Part shown: positions 43,793-54,494 of the stretch, piece after piece
How the letters are laid out: the number at the start of each line of letters is the position of its first letter
Numbering within the stretch: position 1 is the stretch's first letter
Source: Microbacterium dauci
GTDB lineage: Bacteria > Actinomycetota > Actinomycetes > Actinomycetales > Microbacteriaceae
Assembly (NCBI RefSeq): GCF_030065535.1
Contig: NZ_JASJND010000004.1
Coordinates: 62,001 to 126,000, forward strand
Direction: 5' to 3'
Length of the DNA stretch: 64,000 bases
The notes under the pieces: model-generated
What the model was told of the DNA's origin: nothing
What the model saw: the letters and a program-made list of their open reading frames with translations, nothing else
Database searches by the model: none
Position numbers and translations under genes: made by a program

Positions 43793-44716
43793 ATGGCCAT
43801 CGTCACCACCTCTACGACGCGGACCCAGGCGGATGCCGCACCGACCCCGCGCAAGCGCTCCAAGCTCGCCCCGCGCGCCTACTACTGGTTCGTCTGGCCG
43901 GCCGTCCTCGCATTCGCCGCGTTCCACACCCTGCCCGTGCTCATCGGCGTGTTCTACAGCTTCACGAACTACGCCGGCTACGGGAACTGGGACTTCGTCG
44001 GGTTCGCCAACTACGCGAACATCTTCCGCGACGACCGCATCCTGCAGGCGTACGGGTTCTCGTTCCTGTTCGCAATCGTCGCGACGATCCTGACCAACGC
44101 GTTCTCGCTCGCGATCGCGCTCGGCCTCAACGCGAAGATCCGGGCCAGGAACTTCTGGCGCGGCGTCTACTTCGTGCCGTACATCCTCGCGGTGCTCGTC
44201 GTCGGCTACGTGTTCCAGTTCCTGTTCTCGAACTCGCTGCCCAAGATCCTCAGCGGCATCCCGCTGTTCGCGGACAACATCCTCACGAACCCCGACTGGG
44301 CGTGGACGGCCGTCGTGGTGCTCGCGGTCTGGCAGGCCTGCGCGTTCTCGATCATCATCTACCTCGCGGGGCTCCAGACGATCCCGGGCGACATCTACGA
44401 GGCGGCATCCATCGACGGCGCCGGCCCCGCGCGCCAGTTCCGTTCCATCACGTTCCCGCTCATCAGCGCCTTTTTCACGATCAACGTCGTGCTGAGCCTG
44501 AAGGGCTTCCTGCAGGTCTTCGACCCGATCATCGCCCTCACCAACGGCGGACCGGGCACGTCGACCGAATCGGTGACGATGCTCATCTTCCGCGGCGGCT
44601 TCTCGGGCGGCGAGTTCGCCTACCAGACCGCCAATGCGGTGCTCTTCTTCATCGTCATCACCATCGTCTCGCTCCTCCAATTCCGGGTCCTTCAGCGCAG
44701 AGAGGCCGACTTCTGA
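43793..44716 (+). CDS. Sugar ABC transporter permease (MalF/MsmF type)
   Basis: 307 residues, six membrane segments. The EAA loop that docks the ATPase is EAASIDGAGPARQFRSITFP. The ATG at 43793-43795 follows the binding-protein stop by 1 nt, with AGGAGG just upstream inside the end of that gene. It overlaps the next permease start (TGATG). Confidence 0.95.
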   Translation: MAIVTTSTTRTQADAAPTPRKRSKLAPRAYYWFVWPAVLAFAAFHTLPVLIGVFYSFTNYAGYGNWDFVGFANYANIFRDDRILQAYGFSFLFAIVATILTNAFSLAIALGLNAKIRARNFWRGVYFVPYILAVLVVGYVFQFLFSNSLPKILSGIPLFADNILTNPDWAWTAVVVLAVWQACAFSIIIYLAGLQTIPGDIYEAASIDGAGPARQFRSITFPLISAFFTINVVLSLKGFLQVFDPIIALTNGGPGTSTESVTMLIFRGGFSGGEFAYQTANAVLFFIVITIVSLLQFRVLQRREADF

Positions 44717-45630
44717 TGTCCAGCTCCGTCACCACGCCCGTCGAGGCGGGCCCCGCGACCACGGCGGTCGTCATCCCCAAGCGCCGCTTCCGCGGCGGCG
44801 ACCCGTCCGACACCCGTCGCACCAACTGGTGGGCCACCGCGCTCATCGCGGTGTGCTCGCTGACGATCGTCGTGCCGCTGTACCTCGCGGTCGCCGTCGC
44901 CCTGAAGACGCCCGCGCAGCTGGCATCCGGCACCGGATTCGAGCTGCCCTGGCCGATCAACTGGGAGAATTTCGCGGTCGCGTGGGAGCGCACGTCGTTC
45001 CCGCAGGCGCTCATGAACACCGCGCTGATCACGGTCGGCTCGGTCGTGTTCACGCTGCTGACGAGCTCGCTCGTCGCGTGGGCGCTGGCGCGCAACCTGC
45101 ACCGACCGTTCTTCAAGGGCGTGTTCTACTACCTGCTCGCGGCGCTGTTCATCCCGTTCCCGATCATCATGCTGCCGCTCGTGAAGCAGACGTCGCTCCT
45201 CGGGTTCGACAACCCCGCCGGGATGATCCTGCTCTACACGGTGTACGGGCTGAGCCTGAACATCTTCATCTACACGGCGTTCATCCGCTCCATCCCGATC
45301 GAGCTCGAAGAGGCGGCGCGCATCGACGGCGCATCGACGTGGCGGGTGTTCCGGCAGGTCGTGTTCCCGCTGCTCATGCCGATGAACGCGACGGTCGGCA
45401 TCCTCACCTGCGTGTGGGCGTGGAACGACTTCATCATGCCGCTCGTCGTGCTCACCGAGCCGTCCGACCGCACGCTGTCGCTCGCGCAGTACGTGTTCCA
45501 GGGGCAGTACAACACCGACTACACGGTCGCGTTCGCGTCGTACCTCATGGCGATGGCACCGCTGCTGCTCGTCTACATCTTCTCGCAGCGCTGGGTCATC
45601 TCCGGCGTGATGCGCGGGTCGATCAAGTAG
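44716..45630 (+). CDS. Sugar ABC transporter permease (MalG/MsmG type)
   Basis: 304 residues, six membrane segments, EAA loop EEAARIDGASTWRVFRQVVFP. The start ATG overlaps the preceding stop by one base. No ATP-binding gene follows, so the system probably uses a shared MsmK/UgpC-type ATPase encoded elsewhere, as is common for such importers. Confidence 0.95.
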   Translation: MSSSVTTPVEAGPATTAVVIPKRRFRGGDPSDTRRTNWWATALIAVCSLTIVVPLYLAVAVALKTPAQLASGTGFELPWPINWENFAVAWERTSFPQALMNTALITVGSVVFTLLTSSLVAWALARNLHRPFFKGVFYYLLAALFIPFPIIMLPLVKQTSLLGFDNPAGMILLYTVYGLSLNIFIYTAFIRSIPIELEEAARIDGASTWRVFRQVVFPLLMPMNATVGILTCVWAWNDFIMPLVVLTEPSDRTLSLAQYVFQGQYNTDYTVAFASYLMAMAPLLLVYIFSQRWVISGVMRGSIK

Positions 45631-45643
45631 GCGTTCTTCGGTC

Positions 45644-45676
45644 GGGGCGGGTGTCGCGGTTTGCGGCATCCGCCCC
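45644..45676 (+). terminator. Weak hairpin terminator after the sugar transport operon
   Basis: GGGGCGG (45644-45650) pairs with CCGCCCC (45670-45676) around a 19-nt loop, followed by TTCTGCGTTCT. Confidence 0.4.
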
Positions 45677-45693
45677 TTCTGCGTTCTCGGGTG

Positions 45694-45760
45694 CTCGTTC
45701 AGGTGGCAGTTCTCGTCGCTTCGAGGGCTGCGAAGCGGCACGAAGTGCCACCTGGAGCGG
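45694..45760. repeat. 67-bp palindromic repeat, copy A
   Basis: Outer arms CAGGTGGCA (45700-45708) and TGCCACCTG (45746-45754) with an inner CGCTTCG/CGAAGCG pair, forming a long imperfect cruciform or hairpin. Copy B, 27 bp further on, differs at only two positions. REP-like. Confidence 0.88.
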
Positions 45761-45787
45761 GAGGGCGGGCAGGGTCAGGCTGCCTGA

Positions 45788-45854
45788 CTCGTTCAGGTGG
45801 CAGCTCTCGTCGCTTCGAGGGCTGGGAAGCGGCACGAAGTGCCACCTGGAGCGG
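45788..45854. repeat. 67-bp palindromic repeat, copy B
   Basis: Direct repeat of copy A in the same orientation (two base differences). Outer arms at 45794-45802 and 45840-45848. The pair lies between the 3' ends of the sugar operon and of recQ. Confidence 0.88.
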
Positions 45855-45910
45855 ACGGATGCCACGGTGCGGCGTGGCCTCTCGCTGCGAGCCGCCACGC
45901 GAGCGCGGGC

Positions 45911-48001
<2,091 letters not shown>

Positions 48002-48008
48002 CCGATCC

Positions 48009-48014
48009 ACGATA
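48009..48014 (-). promoter_or_regulatory. Candidate -10 box of recQ (leaderless)
   Basis: TATCGT on the minus strand, 7 nt before the GTG start. No Shine-Dalgarno and no clear -35. Confidence 0.4.
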
Positions 48015-48101
48015 GCCGCGGGCGCCGACACCCGCCGCGGTGGTCCCCACCTGGGCTCTCGCTCCCGCGGCAATCCGCGTTGACGCGCGCGAATCCTCGG
48101 C

Positions 48102-48139
48102 GTCCGTACGCGGAAAGGAAGAATCTCCGCGGGACGGAC
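48102..48139. terminator. Hairpin downstream of the GNAT gene
   Basis: GTCCGT/ACGGAC plus CGCGG/CCGCG stems (11 bp with a small internal loop), 23 bp beyond the GNAT stop on the minus strand. No T tail; it may stop transcription or stabilise the 3' end. Confidence 0.4.
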
Positions 48140-48162
48140 GAGGCCGTGAGCGGATGCCGCGG

Positions 48163-48648
48163 TCAGCGGACCATGCGCAGGTCGGTGATGGCGGGCGCGC
48201 CGGGGTCGAGCTGTTCCACGCCGTCGAAGGCGAAGCCGTTGCGCCGGTAGAACGCGATCGCGCGAGGGTTGCCGTCGGCGACCCAGAGGAGCGCAGGCCC
48301 GTCGCCGAGCACTGCGTCGAGCAGGGCTTGCCCGGCGCCGGTGCCGTGGGCGGATGCCGCGACGTAGATGAAGTACAGCTGCCGGTCCCGCGGCGGGTCG
48401 TCACCCTGCGGCGGCCCCGACATTGCGAGCCCGACGAGCACGCCGTCGAGCTCCGCGAGCCGCACCGTCAGGTCTTCGCGGTCGGTGCCGGCGAGCCGCC
48501 CCCACATCTCGTGGCGGCCCTGGACGAACGCCTCGTCGAAGTACCCCTCAGGCAGCAGGTGGGTGTACGTCTCGCGCCACGTCTGCACGTGCAGGTCGGC
48601 GAGCGCCGCGGCATCCGCCGGCGACGGGGGACGGATCGTCAGGACCAT
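48163..48648 (-). CDS. GNAT family N-acetyltransferase
   Basis: 161 residues. The acetyl-CoA motif region is YVAASAHGTGAGQALL, followed by PRAIAFYRRNGFAFDG, the usual C-terminal strand-helix of the fold. The substrate is unknown. The ATG is at 48646-48648. The open frame continues upstream, but that part is antisense to vapC. Confidence 0.92.
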   Translation of the reverse strand: MVLTIRPPSPADAAALADLHVQTWRETYTHLLPEGYFDEAFVQGRHEMWGRLAGTDREDLTVRLAELDGVLVGLAMSGPPQGDDPPRDRQLYFIYVAASAHGTGAGQALLDAVLGDGPALLWVADGNPRAIAFYRRNGFAFDGVEQLDPGAPAITDLRMVR

Positions 48649-48685
48649 GCCCCGAGCCTCACACGTCGACGCGGCACGGCACCAC

Positions 48686-49081
48686 TCAGCCGAGCGCTGA
48701 GGCGATGTCGGTGTGCGCGAAGTCGTCGCCGACGTAGAGCAGCGGCTCACCGCGCTCCTTCGCGAGCGCGTACGAGAAGCAGTCGCCGAAGTTGAGCTTT
48801 GCGGGGTGCCCTGATCCGCGGCCGTAGTCGCGATACGCCTGCCGCGCGATGGCCGCGTGCGCTGCCGTGAGCGGCACCACCTCGATGTCGAGGCCTGCGA
48901 TGAGCGCATCGAATCGGGCGGATCGGACCGGGTCAGACGTGCCGTCGGCGACGATGGCGGCTTCGAAGAGTGTCGCTGCCGATATCCCGCGCCAGGCCGC
49001 CGATTCGGTTGCGACGTCGATCGCCTCAGCGCACGCTTCGTTCTGCAGCAGCGCGATCAGCGCCGACGTATCGACGATCAC
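48686..49081 (-). CDS. vapC: PIN-domain ribonuclease toxin VapC
   Basis: 131 residues. The PIN acidic residues are visible: Asp4 (MIVDTSAL), Glu40, Asp100 (NFGDCFSYALA) and Asp119/120. VapC toxins cleave RNA, often tRNA, when not held by VapB. The GTG start overlaps the antitoxin stop (GTGA), so the two are coupled. Confidence 0.95.
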   Translation of the reverse strand: MIVDTSALIALLQNEACAEAIDVATESAAWRGISAATLFEAAIVADGTSDPVRSARFDALIAGLDIEVVPLTAAHAAIARQAYRDYGRGSGHPAKLNFGDCFSYALAKERGEPLLYVGDDFAHTDIASALG

Positions 49082-49335
49082 TTCGGCAGCCCCGTCGCCG
49101 GGTCGTAGAGCTCGTCGGCGACCGCCCAGAGGTCGACCCCGCGATACGCCTCCTGCGCGGCCGTGATCGCGTCGCGTCGACGGCGTGCGCGCGCAGCCAA
49201 ATCGGCGTCGTCGGTCATCGCGGCGAGCTTCTCGCGCACCGCACGCTCCACCGCAGAGGTCTGGCTGACACCGAGCCTGGTTGCCAGCTCGCGCACCGCA
49301 GCGTGCACGTCCTCATTCTTGATGTTGAGCCCCAT
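49078..49335 (-). CDS. vapB: VapB-type antitoxin
   Basis: 85 residues. The N-terminus MGLNIKNEDVHAAVRELATRLG is a PSK/VapB-type ribbon-helix-helix; the C-terminal part should wrap the toxin. It neutralises VapC and represses its own promoter. ATG 49333-49335 has TAGAAT 7 nt upstream, so the operon mRNA is probably leaderless. Confidence 0.95.
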   Translation of the reverse strand: MGLNIKNEDVHAAVRELATRLGVSQTSAVERAVREKLAAMTDDADLAARARRRRDAITAAQEAYRGVDLWAVADELYDPATGLPK

Positions 49336-49342
49336 GGCAGCA

Positions 49343-49371
49343 ATTCTACCCTCGGGCTCTACCGTTCTACC
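49343..49371 (-). promoter_or_regulatory. vapBC promoter and candidate VapB operator
   Basis: -10 TAGAAT at 49343-49348. Three direct copies of GGTAGAR (minus strand) at 49344-49350, 49357-49363 and 49365-49371, the first overlapping the -10. Spacings of 13 and 8 bp suit ribbon-helix-helix dimers binding side by side. Confidence 0.6.
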
Positions 49372-49389
49372 ATCCGCGACTGACGCGGG

Positions 49390-49926
49390 TCAGCACCACT
49401 TCGCGGCGACCGTGCGGACCACGTTGGCGTTGCGGTTCGTCGCGACGCCGAGCAGGTTCGCGGCGGCGAGCGGATCGACCTGTCCGTCCTGATACCCCGG
49501 GCGCAGCAGGGCGTGCGCGGTGCGGCCGAGCACGACCATGCGGCCACGCTCGTCGGCGCGCGCCTCGACCTCGGCGACGCGGTCGGCGGTGAGCGGCTCC
49601 TTGAGGAGGTAGACGTAGTGCCGCGCGAGCCCCGGATGCTCCTCGTCGAGGCGTGCGGTATCGGCCGCGACCTGCACGAACTCGGCCGCCGAGAAGACGA
49701 TGGTCGGTACCTCGAACCCGCGGTCGCGAACAAACGCGCGCTCGAGGGTCTCCTCGATCTTCGCGCGCGAGCGCATGCGCGTGCCGAAGCGGACGTTGCC
49801 GGTGTTCAGGTGCGTCTCGATCTCATCGAAGCCGACCTCGCCGACCACGCGATGGATGTCGGTCTTCGGGAACACGCGCTTGGGTCCCAGGTTGATCGCC
49901 CGGAGGAATGCGAGGTGCGCCGCCAT
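49390..49926 (-). CDS. DUF1697 family protein
   Basis: 178 residues beginning with the family hallmark of hydrophobic strand plus RAINLG (LAFLRAINLGPKR) and a THLNTGNVRF motif. Function is unknown; members are small cytosolic proteins. The ATG at 49924-49926 overlaps the stop of an 8-codon leader ORF (TGATG) and has no good Shine-Dalgarno, so translation may rely on reinitiation. Confidence 0.9.
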   Translation of the reverse strand: MAAHLAFLRAINLGPKRVFPKTDIHRVVGEVGFDEIETHLNTGNVRFGTRMRSRAKIEETLERAFVRDRGFEVPTIVFSAAEFVQVAADTARLDEEHPGLARHYVYLLKEPLTADRVAEVEARADERGRMVVLGRTAHALLRPGYQDGQVDPLAAANLLGVATNRNANVVRTVAAKWC

Positions 49927-49952
49927 CAGGCGGTCCGGGTGACGACGGGCAT
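49926..49952 (-). CDS. Eight-residue leader peptide upstream of the DUF1697 gene
   Basis: ATG at 49950-49952 encodes MPVVTRTA and ends in TGA overlapping the DUF1697 ATG. TAGCCT lies 7 nt before this ATG, so the leader ORF would begin at the 5' end of the mRNA. Inferred from spacing; not proven to be translated. Confidence 0.45.
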   Translation of the reverse strand: MPVVTRTA

Positions 49953-49959
49953 GCGGTGA

Positions 49960-49965
49960 AGGCTA
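49960..49965 (-). promoter_or_regulatory. Candidate -10 box of the leader ORF/DUF1697 gene
   Basis: TAGCCT whose first three bases are the TAG stop codon of the upstream helicase gene, 7 nt before the leader ORF ATG. Confidence 0.45.
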
Positions 49966-52458
49966 GCCGAGCCGCACGACCTCCGACACCCTCACGACCG
50001 CGATGCCCTCGTCGACGGAGGCCGCGAGGTCGACCTCCGCCCGGATGCGCCAGTCGTGGTCGCCCACCGGGTCGTCGATGATCTGCTCGACCCGCCAGAC
50101 ACCGGCATCCGATTCATCGATGACGCACAGCGCGGGTGAGCGCGCGGGACCACCGGTGAGGATCTCGTCGTGGTCGTCGTAGTACGCGTCGAGCGCCGCG
50201 GGCCAGTCGACGCCGGGGTCGAGCGCGACGAGGGCGTCGTCGTCCTGCAGCGCCGCAAGCTGCACGCGGCGGAACAGCTCGTTCCGCACGAGCACCACGA
50301 AAGCGCGCCGGTTCGTGAGGATCGACGGCGGTGCCGGCGGAACGACCGGCGCGGTCGGGTCATCCGCGGGGTTGATGAGCGCCTGCCACTCGTCGACGAG
50401 GCTCGAGTCGACCTGGCGCACGAGCTCGCCGAGCCACTCGATGAGGTCGAGCAGGTCGTCGGTGCGGGCCTCGGCGGGAACCGTCTGCCGGATCGCGCGA
50501 TACGCGTCGGACAGGTAGCGCAGCACGAGCCCCTCGCTGCGGCCGAGCTCGTAGAACGACACGAATTCGCCGAACGTCATCGCCCGCTCGAACATGTCGC
50601 GGACGACCGACTTCGGCGACAGCTCGAAGTCGCGCACCCACGGCTGACTCGACGCGAACGTCTCGTACGCCTGCGCCAGCAGCTCGTCGAGCGGCTTCGG
50701 CCACGTGACCTCTTCGAGCAGCGCCATCCGCTCGTCGTACTCGACACCGTCGCGCTTCATCGCCGCGACGGCCTCGCCGCGCGCCTTGTACTGCTGCTGG
50801 GCGAGGATCGCCCGCGGATCGTCGAGCGTCGACTCGATGACGCTCACGACGTCGAGCGCGTAGTGCGACGTGCCGGTCTCGGCGTCGTCGGGCGAGAGCA
50901 AGTCGATTGCGGCGAGCGCGAACGGCGACAGCGGCTGGTTCAACGCGAAGTTCGGCTGCAAGTCGACGGTGAGGTGGATGCCGGTGGCATCCGTCACCAC
51001 GATCTCGGCGACCACCAGCGTGCGAAACAGCGCGATCGCACGCCGCGCGAGCTCGTACTGCCGGGCGCGGGGTTCGTGGTTGTCGAAGACGAGCGAGCGG
51101 ACGTTCGCGAACACGTCGCCGCCGCGCCCGATGACGTTGATGAGCATCGCCGCGGTGAGCTGGAGCTGCGGCGAGAGCGGCTCGGGGTCGGCCTCGACGA
51201 GCCGCTCGAACGAGCCCTCGCCCCAGTTCACGACGCCCGTCGGCGCCTTCTTTCGGACGATCTTCTTGCGCTTCGCGGGATCGTCGCCGGCCTTGGCGAG
51301 GGCGACGGCGTTCTCGATCTCCCATTCCGGCGCCATCACGACGACGCTGCCGTGGGTGTCGAACCCGGCGCGACCGGCACGTCCGGCGATCTGGTGGAAC
51401 TCGCGTGCTGACACCTGCCGCATCTTCGTGCCGTCGTACTTCGAAAGCGCGGTGAGTAGCACTGTGCGGATGGGCACGTTGATGCCGACGCCGAGCGTAT
51501 CGGTGCCGCAGATGACACGGAGGAGACCCCGCTGCGCGAGCGTCTCGACGAGCCGGCGATAGCGGGGCAGCATCCCGGCGTGGTGCACCCCGATGCCGGC
51601 GCGCACCAGTCGTGACAGCGTCTTGCCGAAGCCGGTCGTGAAGCGGAACCCGCCGATCGCCTCGGCGATCGCATCGCGCTGCTCACGCGTCGTGACCTTC
51701 ACGCTCGACAGCGCCTGCGCGCGCTCGAGGGCGGCGGCCTGTGAGAAGTGGACGATGTAGACCGGCGCCTCACCGTTCTCGAGCAGTCCCTCGAGCACCT
51801 CGTGGACAGGGCGGCGCGCGTACGAGAAGTCGAGCGGGACCGGGCGCTCGGCGCCCGCGACGAGCGCGACCGGCCGGCCGGTGCGGCGCTCGAGGTCGGC
51901 CGAGATCGCCGTCGTGTCGCCGAGCGTGGCCGACATCAAGAGGAACTGCGCCTTCGGCAGCATGAGCAGCGGCACCTGCCACGCCCACCCGCGGTCGGGG
52001 TCGCCGTAGTAGTGGAACTCGTCCATCACCACCTGGTCGACCTCAGCGTCGGGTCCGAGGCGGAGCGCCGTGTTCGCGAGGATCTCGGCGGTGCAGCAGA
52101 TGATCGGCGCGTCGGGGTTCACCGACGAATCGCCGGTGATCATCCCCACGGCATCCGCGCCGAAGATCTCGACGAGCGCGAAGAACTTCTCGCTCACGAG
52201 CGCCTTGATCGGGGCCGTATAGTACGTGCGGCCGCCGCGGGCGACGGATGCCGCGTGCGCCGCGATCGCGACGAGCGACTTGCCCGTGCCGGTCGGGGTC
52301 GCGAGGATCACGTGCGAGCCCGAGACGAGCTCGATGACCGCCTCGTCCTGCGCCGGGTAGAGCTCGATGCCGCGGCCGGTCGCCCACTCGACGAAGCCGG
52401 CGTAGGCGGCATCCGGCGTCGCCCCATCGGGCACGAGTTCCCGGAGCGGCGCGGTCAT
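49963..52458 (-). CDS. Superfamily 2 DEAD/DEAH-type helicase with DUF3516 C-terminus
   Basis: 831 residues. Core motifs: ATPTGTGKS (Walker A), MDEFHYY (Walker B), SATLGD, HHAGMLPRYR, and GRAGRAGFDTHG. The C-terminal half (about 430-831) matches the DUF3516-containing helicases of actinobacteria, related to Ski2/HelY-like RNA helicases. Likely in RNA processing. ATG 52456-52458 (MTAPLREL) is preferred; CAGACT lies 6 nt upstream, a weak leaderless-type signal. The frame stays open for 20 codons further but lacks support. Confidence 0.9.
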   Translation of the reverse strand: MTAPLRELVPDGATPDAAYAGFVEWATGRGIELYPAQDEAVIELVSGSHVILATPTGTGKSLVAIAAHAASVARGGRTYYTAPIKALVSEKFFALVEIFGADAVGMITGDSSVNPDAPIICCTAEILANTALRLGPDAEVDQVVMDEFHYYGDPDRGWAWQVPLLMLPKAQFLLMSATLGDTTAISADLERRTGRPVALVAGAERPVPLDFSYARRPVHEVLEGLLENGEAPVYIVHFSQAAALERAQALSSVKVTTREQRDAIAEAIGGFRFTTGFGKTLSRLVRAGIGVHHAGMLPRYRRLVETLAQRGLLRVICGTDTLGVGINVPIRTVLLTALSKYDGTKMRQVSAREFHQIAGRAGRAGFDTHGSVVVMAPEWEIENAVALAKAGDDPAKRKKIVRKKAPTGVVNWGEGSFERLVEADPEPLSPQLQLTAAMLINVIGRGGDVFANVRSLVFDNHEPRARQYELARRAIALFRTLVVAEIVVTDATGIHLTVDLQPNFALNQPLSPFALAAIDLLSPDDAETGTSHYALDVVSVIESTLDDPRAILAQQQYKARGEAVAAMKRDGVEYDERMALLEEVTWPKPLDELLAQAYETFASSQPWVRDFELSPKSVVRDMFERAMTFGEFVSFYELGRSEGLVLRYLSDAYRAIRQTVPAEARTDDLLDLIEWLGELVRQVDSSLVDEWQALINPADDPTAPVVPPAPPSILTNRRAFVVLVRNELFRRVQLAALQDDDALVALDPGVDWPAALDAYYDDHDEILTGGPARSPALCVIDESDAGVWRVEQIIDDPVGDHDWRIRAEVDLAASVDEGIAVVRVSEVVRLG

Positions 52459-52512
52459 CCCCCGAGTCTGCCCCATCGGGCGGGCGCGGCGGTGCTGTGG
52501 TGGCGTGCGCGC

Positions 52513-52597
52513 GCGCACAACGTCTCTATCCCGTGCGGGTCGCGGCTGGATGGGGCGATCCGCGGAGGAATCCGACCTGTTTGGAGTCGTTGTGCAC
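52513..52597. repeat. 85-bp element with 12-bp terminal inverted repeats (element 2)
   Basis: GCGCACAACGTC (52513-52524) is complementary to GTCGTTGTGCAC (52586-52597) at 10 of 12 positions. The left end continues into YATCCCG as in element 3. It lies between the symporter stop and the DUF3516 helicase start. Confidence 0.7.
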
Positions 52598-52623
52598 GCG
52601 GCGGCGGAGGGCCGCCGGGAGCC

Positions 52624-54078
52624 TCAGCGCTCGGGGGTGTGGAGCCGGGCGAGGTAAGGGCCGGTGCGCAGCGGCGGGCCGGTGCGGTCGGCGATGGAGA
52701 CGACGACGGTGACGGCGGTGGCGAGCGGGATCGTCCAGGCGGCGGGCTGCGCGAGCAGCGGCGCCGCGGCCCCGATGCCACCCACGGCCGTGTGCACCAC
52801 CAGCGCCAGGCCGCACGCGACCGCGCCCGTGACCATGCCGGCGACCGCGCCGCGGGCGGTGAGCCGCCGCCACCACACCGCGAGCAGGAGCACCGGCGAC
52901 AGGCTCGACGCCGCGAACACGAAGACGAGGCCGACGGATGCCACGAGCCCGGCCGGCACCGTCAGCAACGCCACCCCGAGCGGCACGACCGTGCAGACGA
53001 CGGCCGAGACGCGGAAGGATCGCACGGACCCCGAGAACACGTCCTGGCTGATGACGCCGGCGAGCGACACCGTGAGCCCGGCAGAGGTCGCGAGGAACGC
53101 GGCGAACGCGCCCGCCACGACGAGGGCGGTGAGGAGCTCCCCCGCGAAGCCCGGGAACACCCGAGTCGGCAGCACAAGGGCAACGGTGTCGGCGATGCCG
53201 GGCTGTGCGAGGTCGGGCGCGATGACTCGCGCGAGCAGTCCGATCACGCTCGAGACGGCGTAGAAGACGCTGACCATGACGATGACCAGCACCGTGGTCC
53301 GCCGCGCCGAGCCGCCGGTCGGGCTCGTGTAGAACCGCACCAGCACGTGCGGCAGGCCCATCGTGCCGAGGAGGAGCGCGAGGAGCAGCGACCCCGAGGC
53401 ATACGCGTCGATCGCCGACGGACCGGCATCCGCGGGGAAGACGACGATCGGGTCGATGTCGTGCGCCCCGCCGTTGACAGCGAACGCGATCAGCACCGCC
53501 GGGACGAGCAGCGCGGTGAGCTTCAGCCAGAACTGGAACGCCTGCACGTACGTGATCGCGCGCATGCCGCCGGCTGCGGCCGCCGCCGCGACGACGACCG
53601 CGATCAGCACGGCACCGACCCATGGCGGGATGCCGGCGACGACCTGCAGCGTGATGCCCGCGCCGTGCAGCTGCGGCACGATGTACAGCCAGCCGATGAG
53701 CAGACACGCGGCGCTCGTCACCCGTCGGGCGCTGCGGGACTCGAGCCGCGCCTCCATGAAGTCGGGAATCGTGTACGCGCCGCTCCGCCGCAGCGGCGCC
53801 GCGATGAACAGCAGCACGAGCAGGTATCCGGCGGCGTAGCCGATCGGGAACCAGAAGCCCTCCGACCCGCTGAGCAGCACGAGCCCCGAGAGCCCGAGGA
53901 AGGTGCCCGCCGAGAGGTACTCACCGCTGATCGCCGACGCGTTCCACACGGGTCTGACGGTGCGGGATGCCACGAAGAAGTCGCTCGTCGTCCGCGAGAC
54001 GCGCAGCCCGTAGCCCCCGATGAGCGCGGTCGCCGCGATGACGAGCGCGACGGCGACGAGGTCGAGGACGGCGTTCAC
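52624..54078 (-). CDS. Sodium:solute symporter (ActP-like monocarboxylate/acetate type)
   Basis: 484 residues, about 13 membrane segments, SSS family. RTTSDFFVASRTVRP near the N-terminus and ISGEYLSAGTFLG resemble the acetate/pyruvate symporters ActP and MctC. The GTG start at 54076-54078 overlaps the upstream small membrane protein's stop (GTGA). As last gene behind a LytS/LytTR pair and next to cstA, it probably imports pyruvate, acetate or a related acid. Confidence 0.92.
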   Translation of the reverse strand: MNAVLDLVAVALVIAATALIGGYGLRVSRTTSDFFVASRTVRPVWNASAISGEYLSAGTFLGLSGLVLLSGSEGFWFPIGYAAGYLLVLLFIAAPLRRSGAYTIPDFMEARLESRSARRVTSAACLLIGWLYIVPQLHGAGITLQVVAGIPPWVGAVLIAVVVAAAAAAGGMRAITYVQAFQFWLKLTALLVPAVLIAFAVNGGAHDIDPIVVFPADAGPSAIDAYASGSLLLALLLGTMGLPHVLVRFYTSPTGGSARRTTVLVIVMVSVFYAVSSVIGLLARVIAPDLAQPGIADTVALVLPTRVFPGFAGELLTALVVAGAFAAFLATSAGLTVSLAGVISQDVFSGSVRSFRVSAVVCTVVPLGVALLTVPAGLVASVGLVFVFAASSLSPVLLLAVWWRRLTARGAVAGMVTGAVACGLALVVHTAVGGIGAAAPLLAQPAAWTIPLATAVTVVVSIADRTGPPLRTGPYLARLHTPER

Positions 54079-54494
54079 TCGGTCTCCCGCAGCGCCCGGT
54101 AGCGGCGCTCGTTGCGGGTCGCACCGCGGACGTACAGCACCGCGAACGCGGCGATCACGGGGTAGAACCCGAAGGCGTGGAGGAGCCACGAGAGCGGCAC
54201 CCCGAGCACCGCGATCTCGTCGAGCTCGGGCACGAGTGTCATGACCGCGATGAGGGTGACCGTGACGGTGACGAAGCCGAGGATCGTGCCGAGTGCGAGC
54301 CGCAGCTGCGCGCGCTGGAGCCCGCGGGCGTAGACCGCGTCGTCGTCATCGACGGGCGTGCCCGGCAACGCGATGCCGCGCGTCGGCGCACCAGAGCGCC
54401 CCGGCCCGGCGGTGACGCGCACGCGCTCTGGTCGCGGTCCGCGCGGTGCCGGCTCGGCCTGATCGCGGTCGCGCGGCGTCTCCTCCTCGCTCAC
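54075..54494 (-). CDS. Small two-helix membrane protein (DUF485-like position), symporter partner
   Basis: 139 residues. A Pro/Arg-rich N-terminus precedes two membrane helices (about 68-90 and 100-122). Small two-helix proteins, often DUF485, are typically encoded directly upstream of ActP-like symporters; sequence match to DUF485 is not certain here. The GTG start overlaps the response-regulator stop and its own stop overlaps the symporter start, so all three are coupled. Confidence 0.8.
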   Translation of the reverse strand: MSEEETPRDRDQAEPAPRGPRPERVRVTAGPGRSGAPTRGIALPGTPVDDDDAVYARGLQRAQLRLALGTILGFVTVTVTLIAVMTLVPELDEIAVLGVPLSWLLHAFGFYPVIAAFAVLYVRGATRNERRYRALRETE

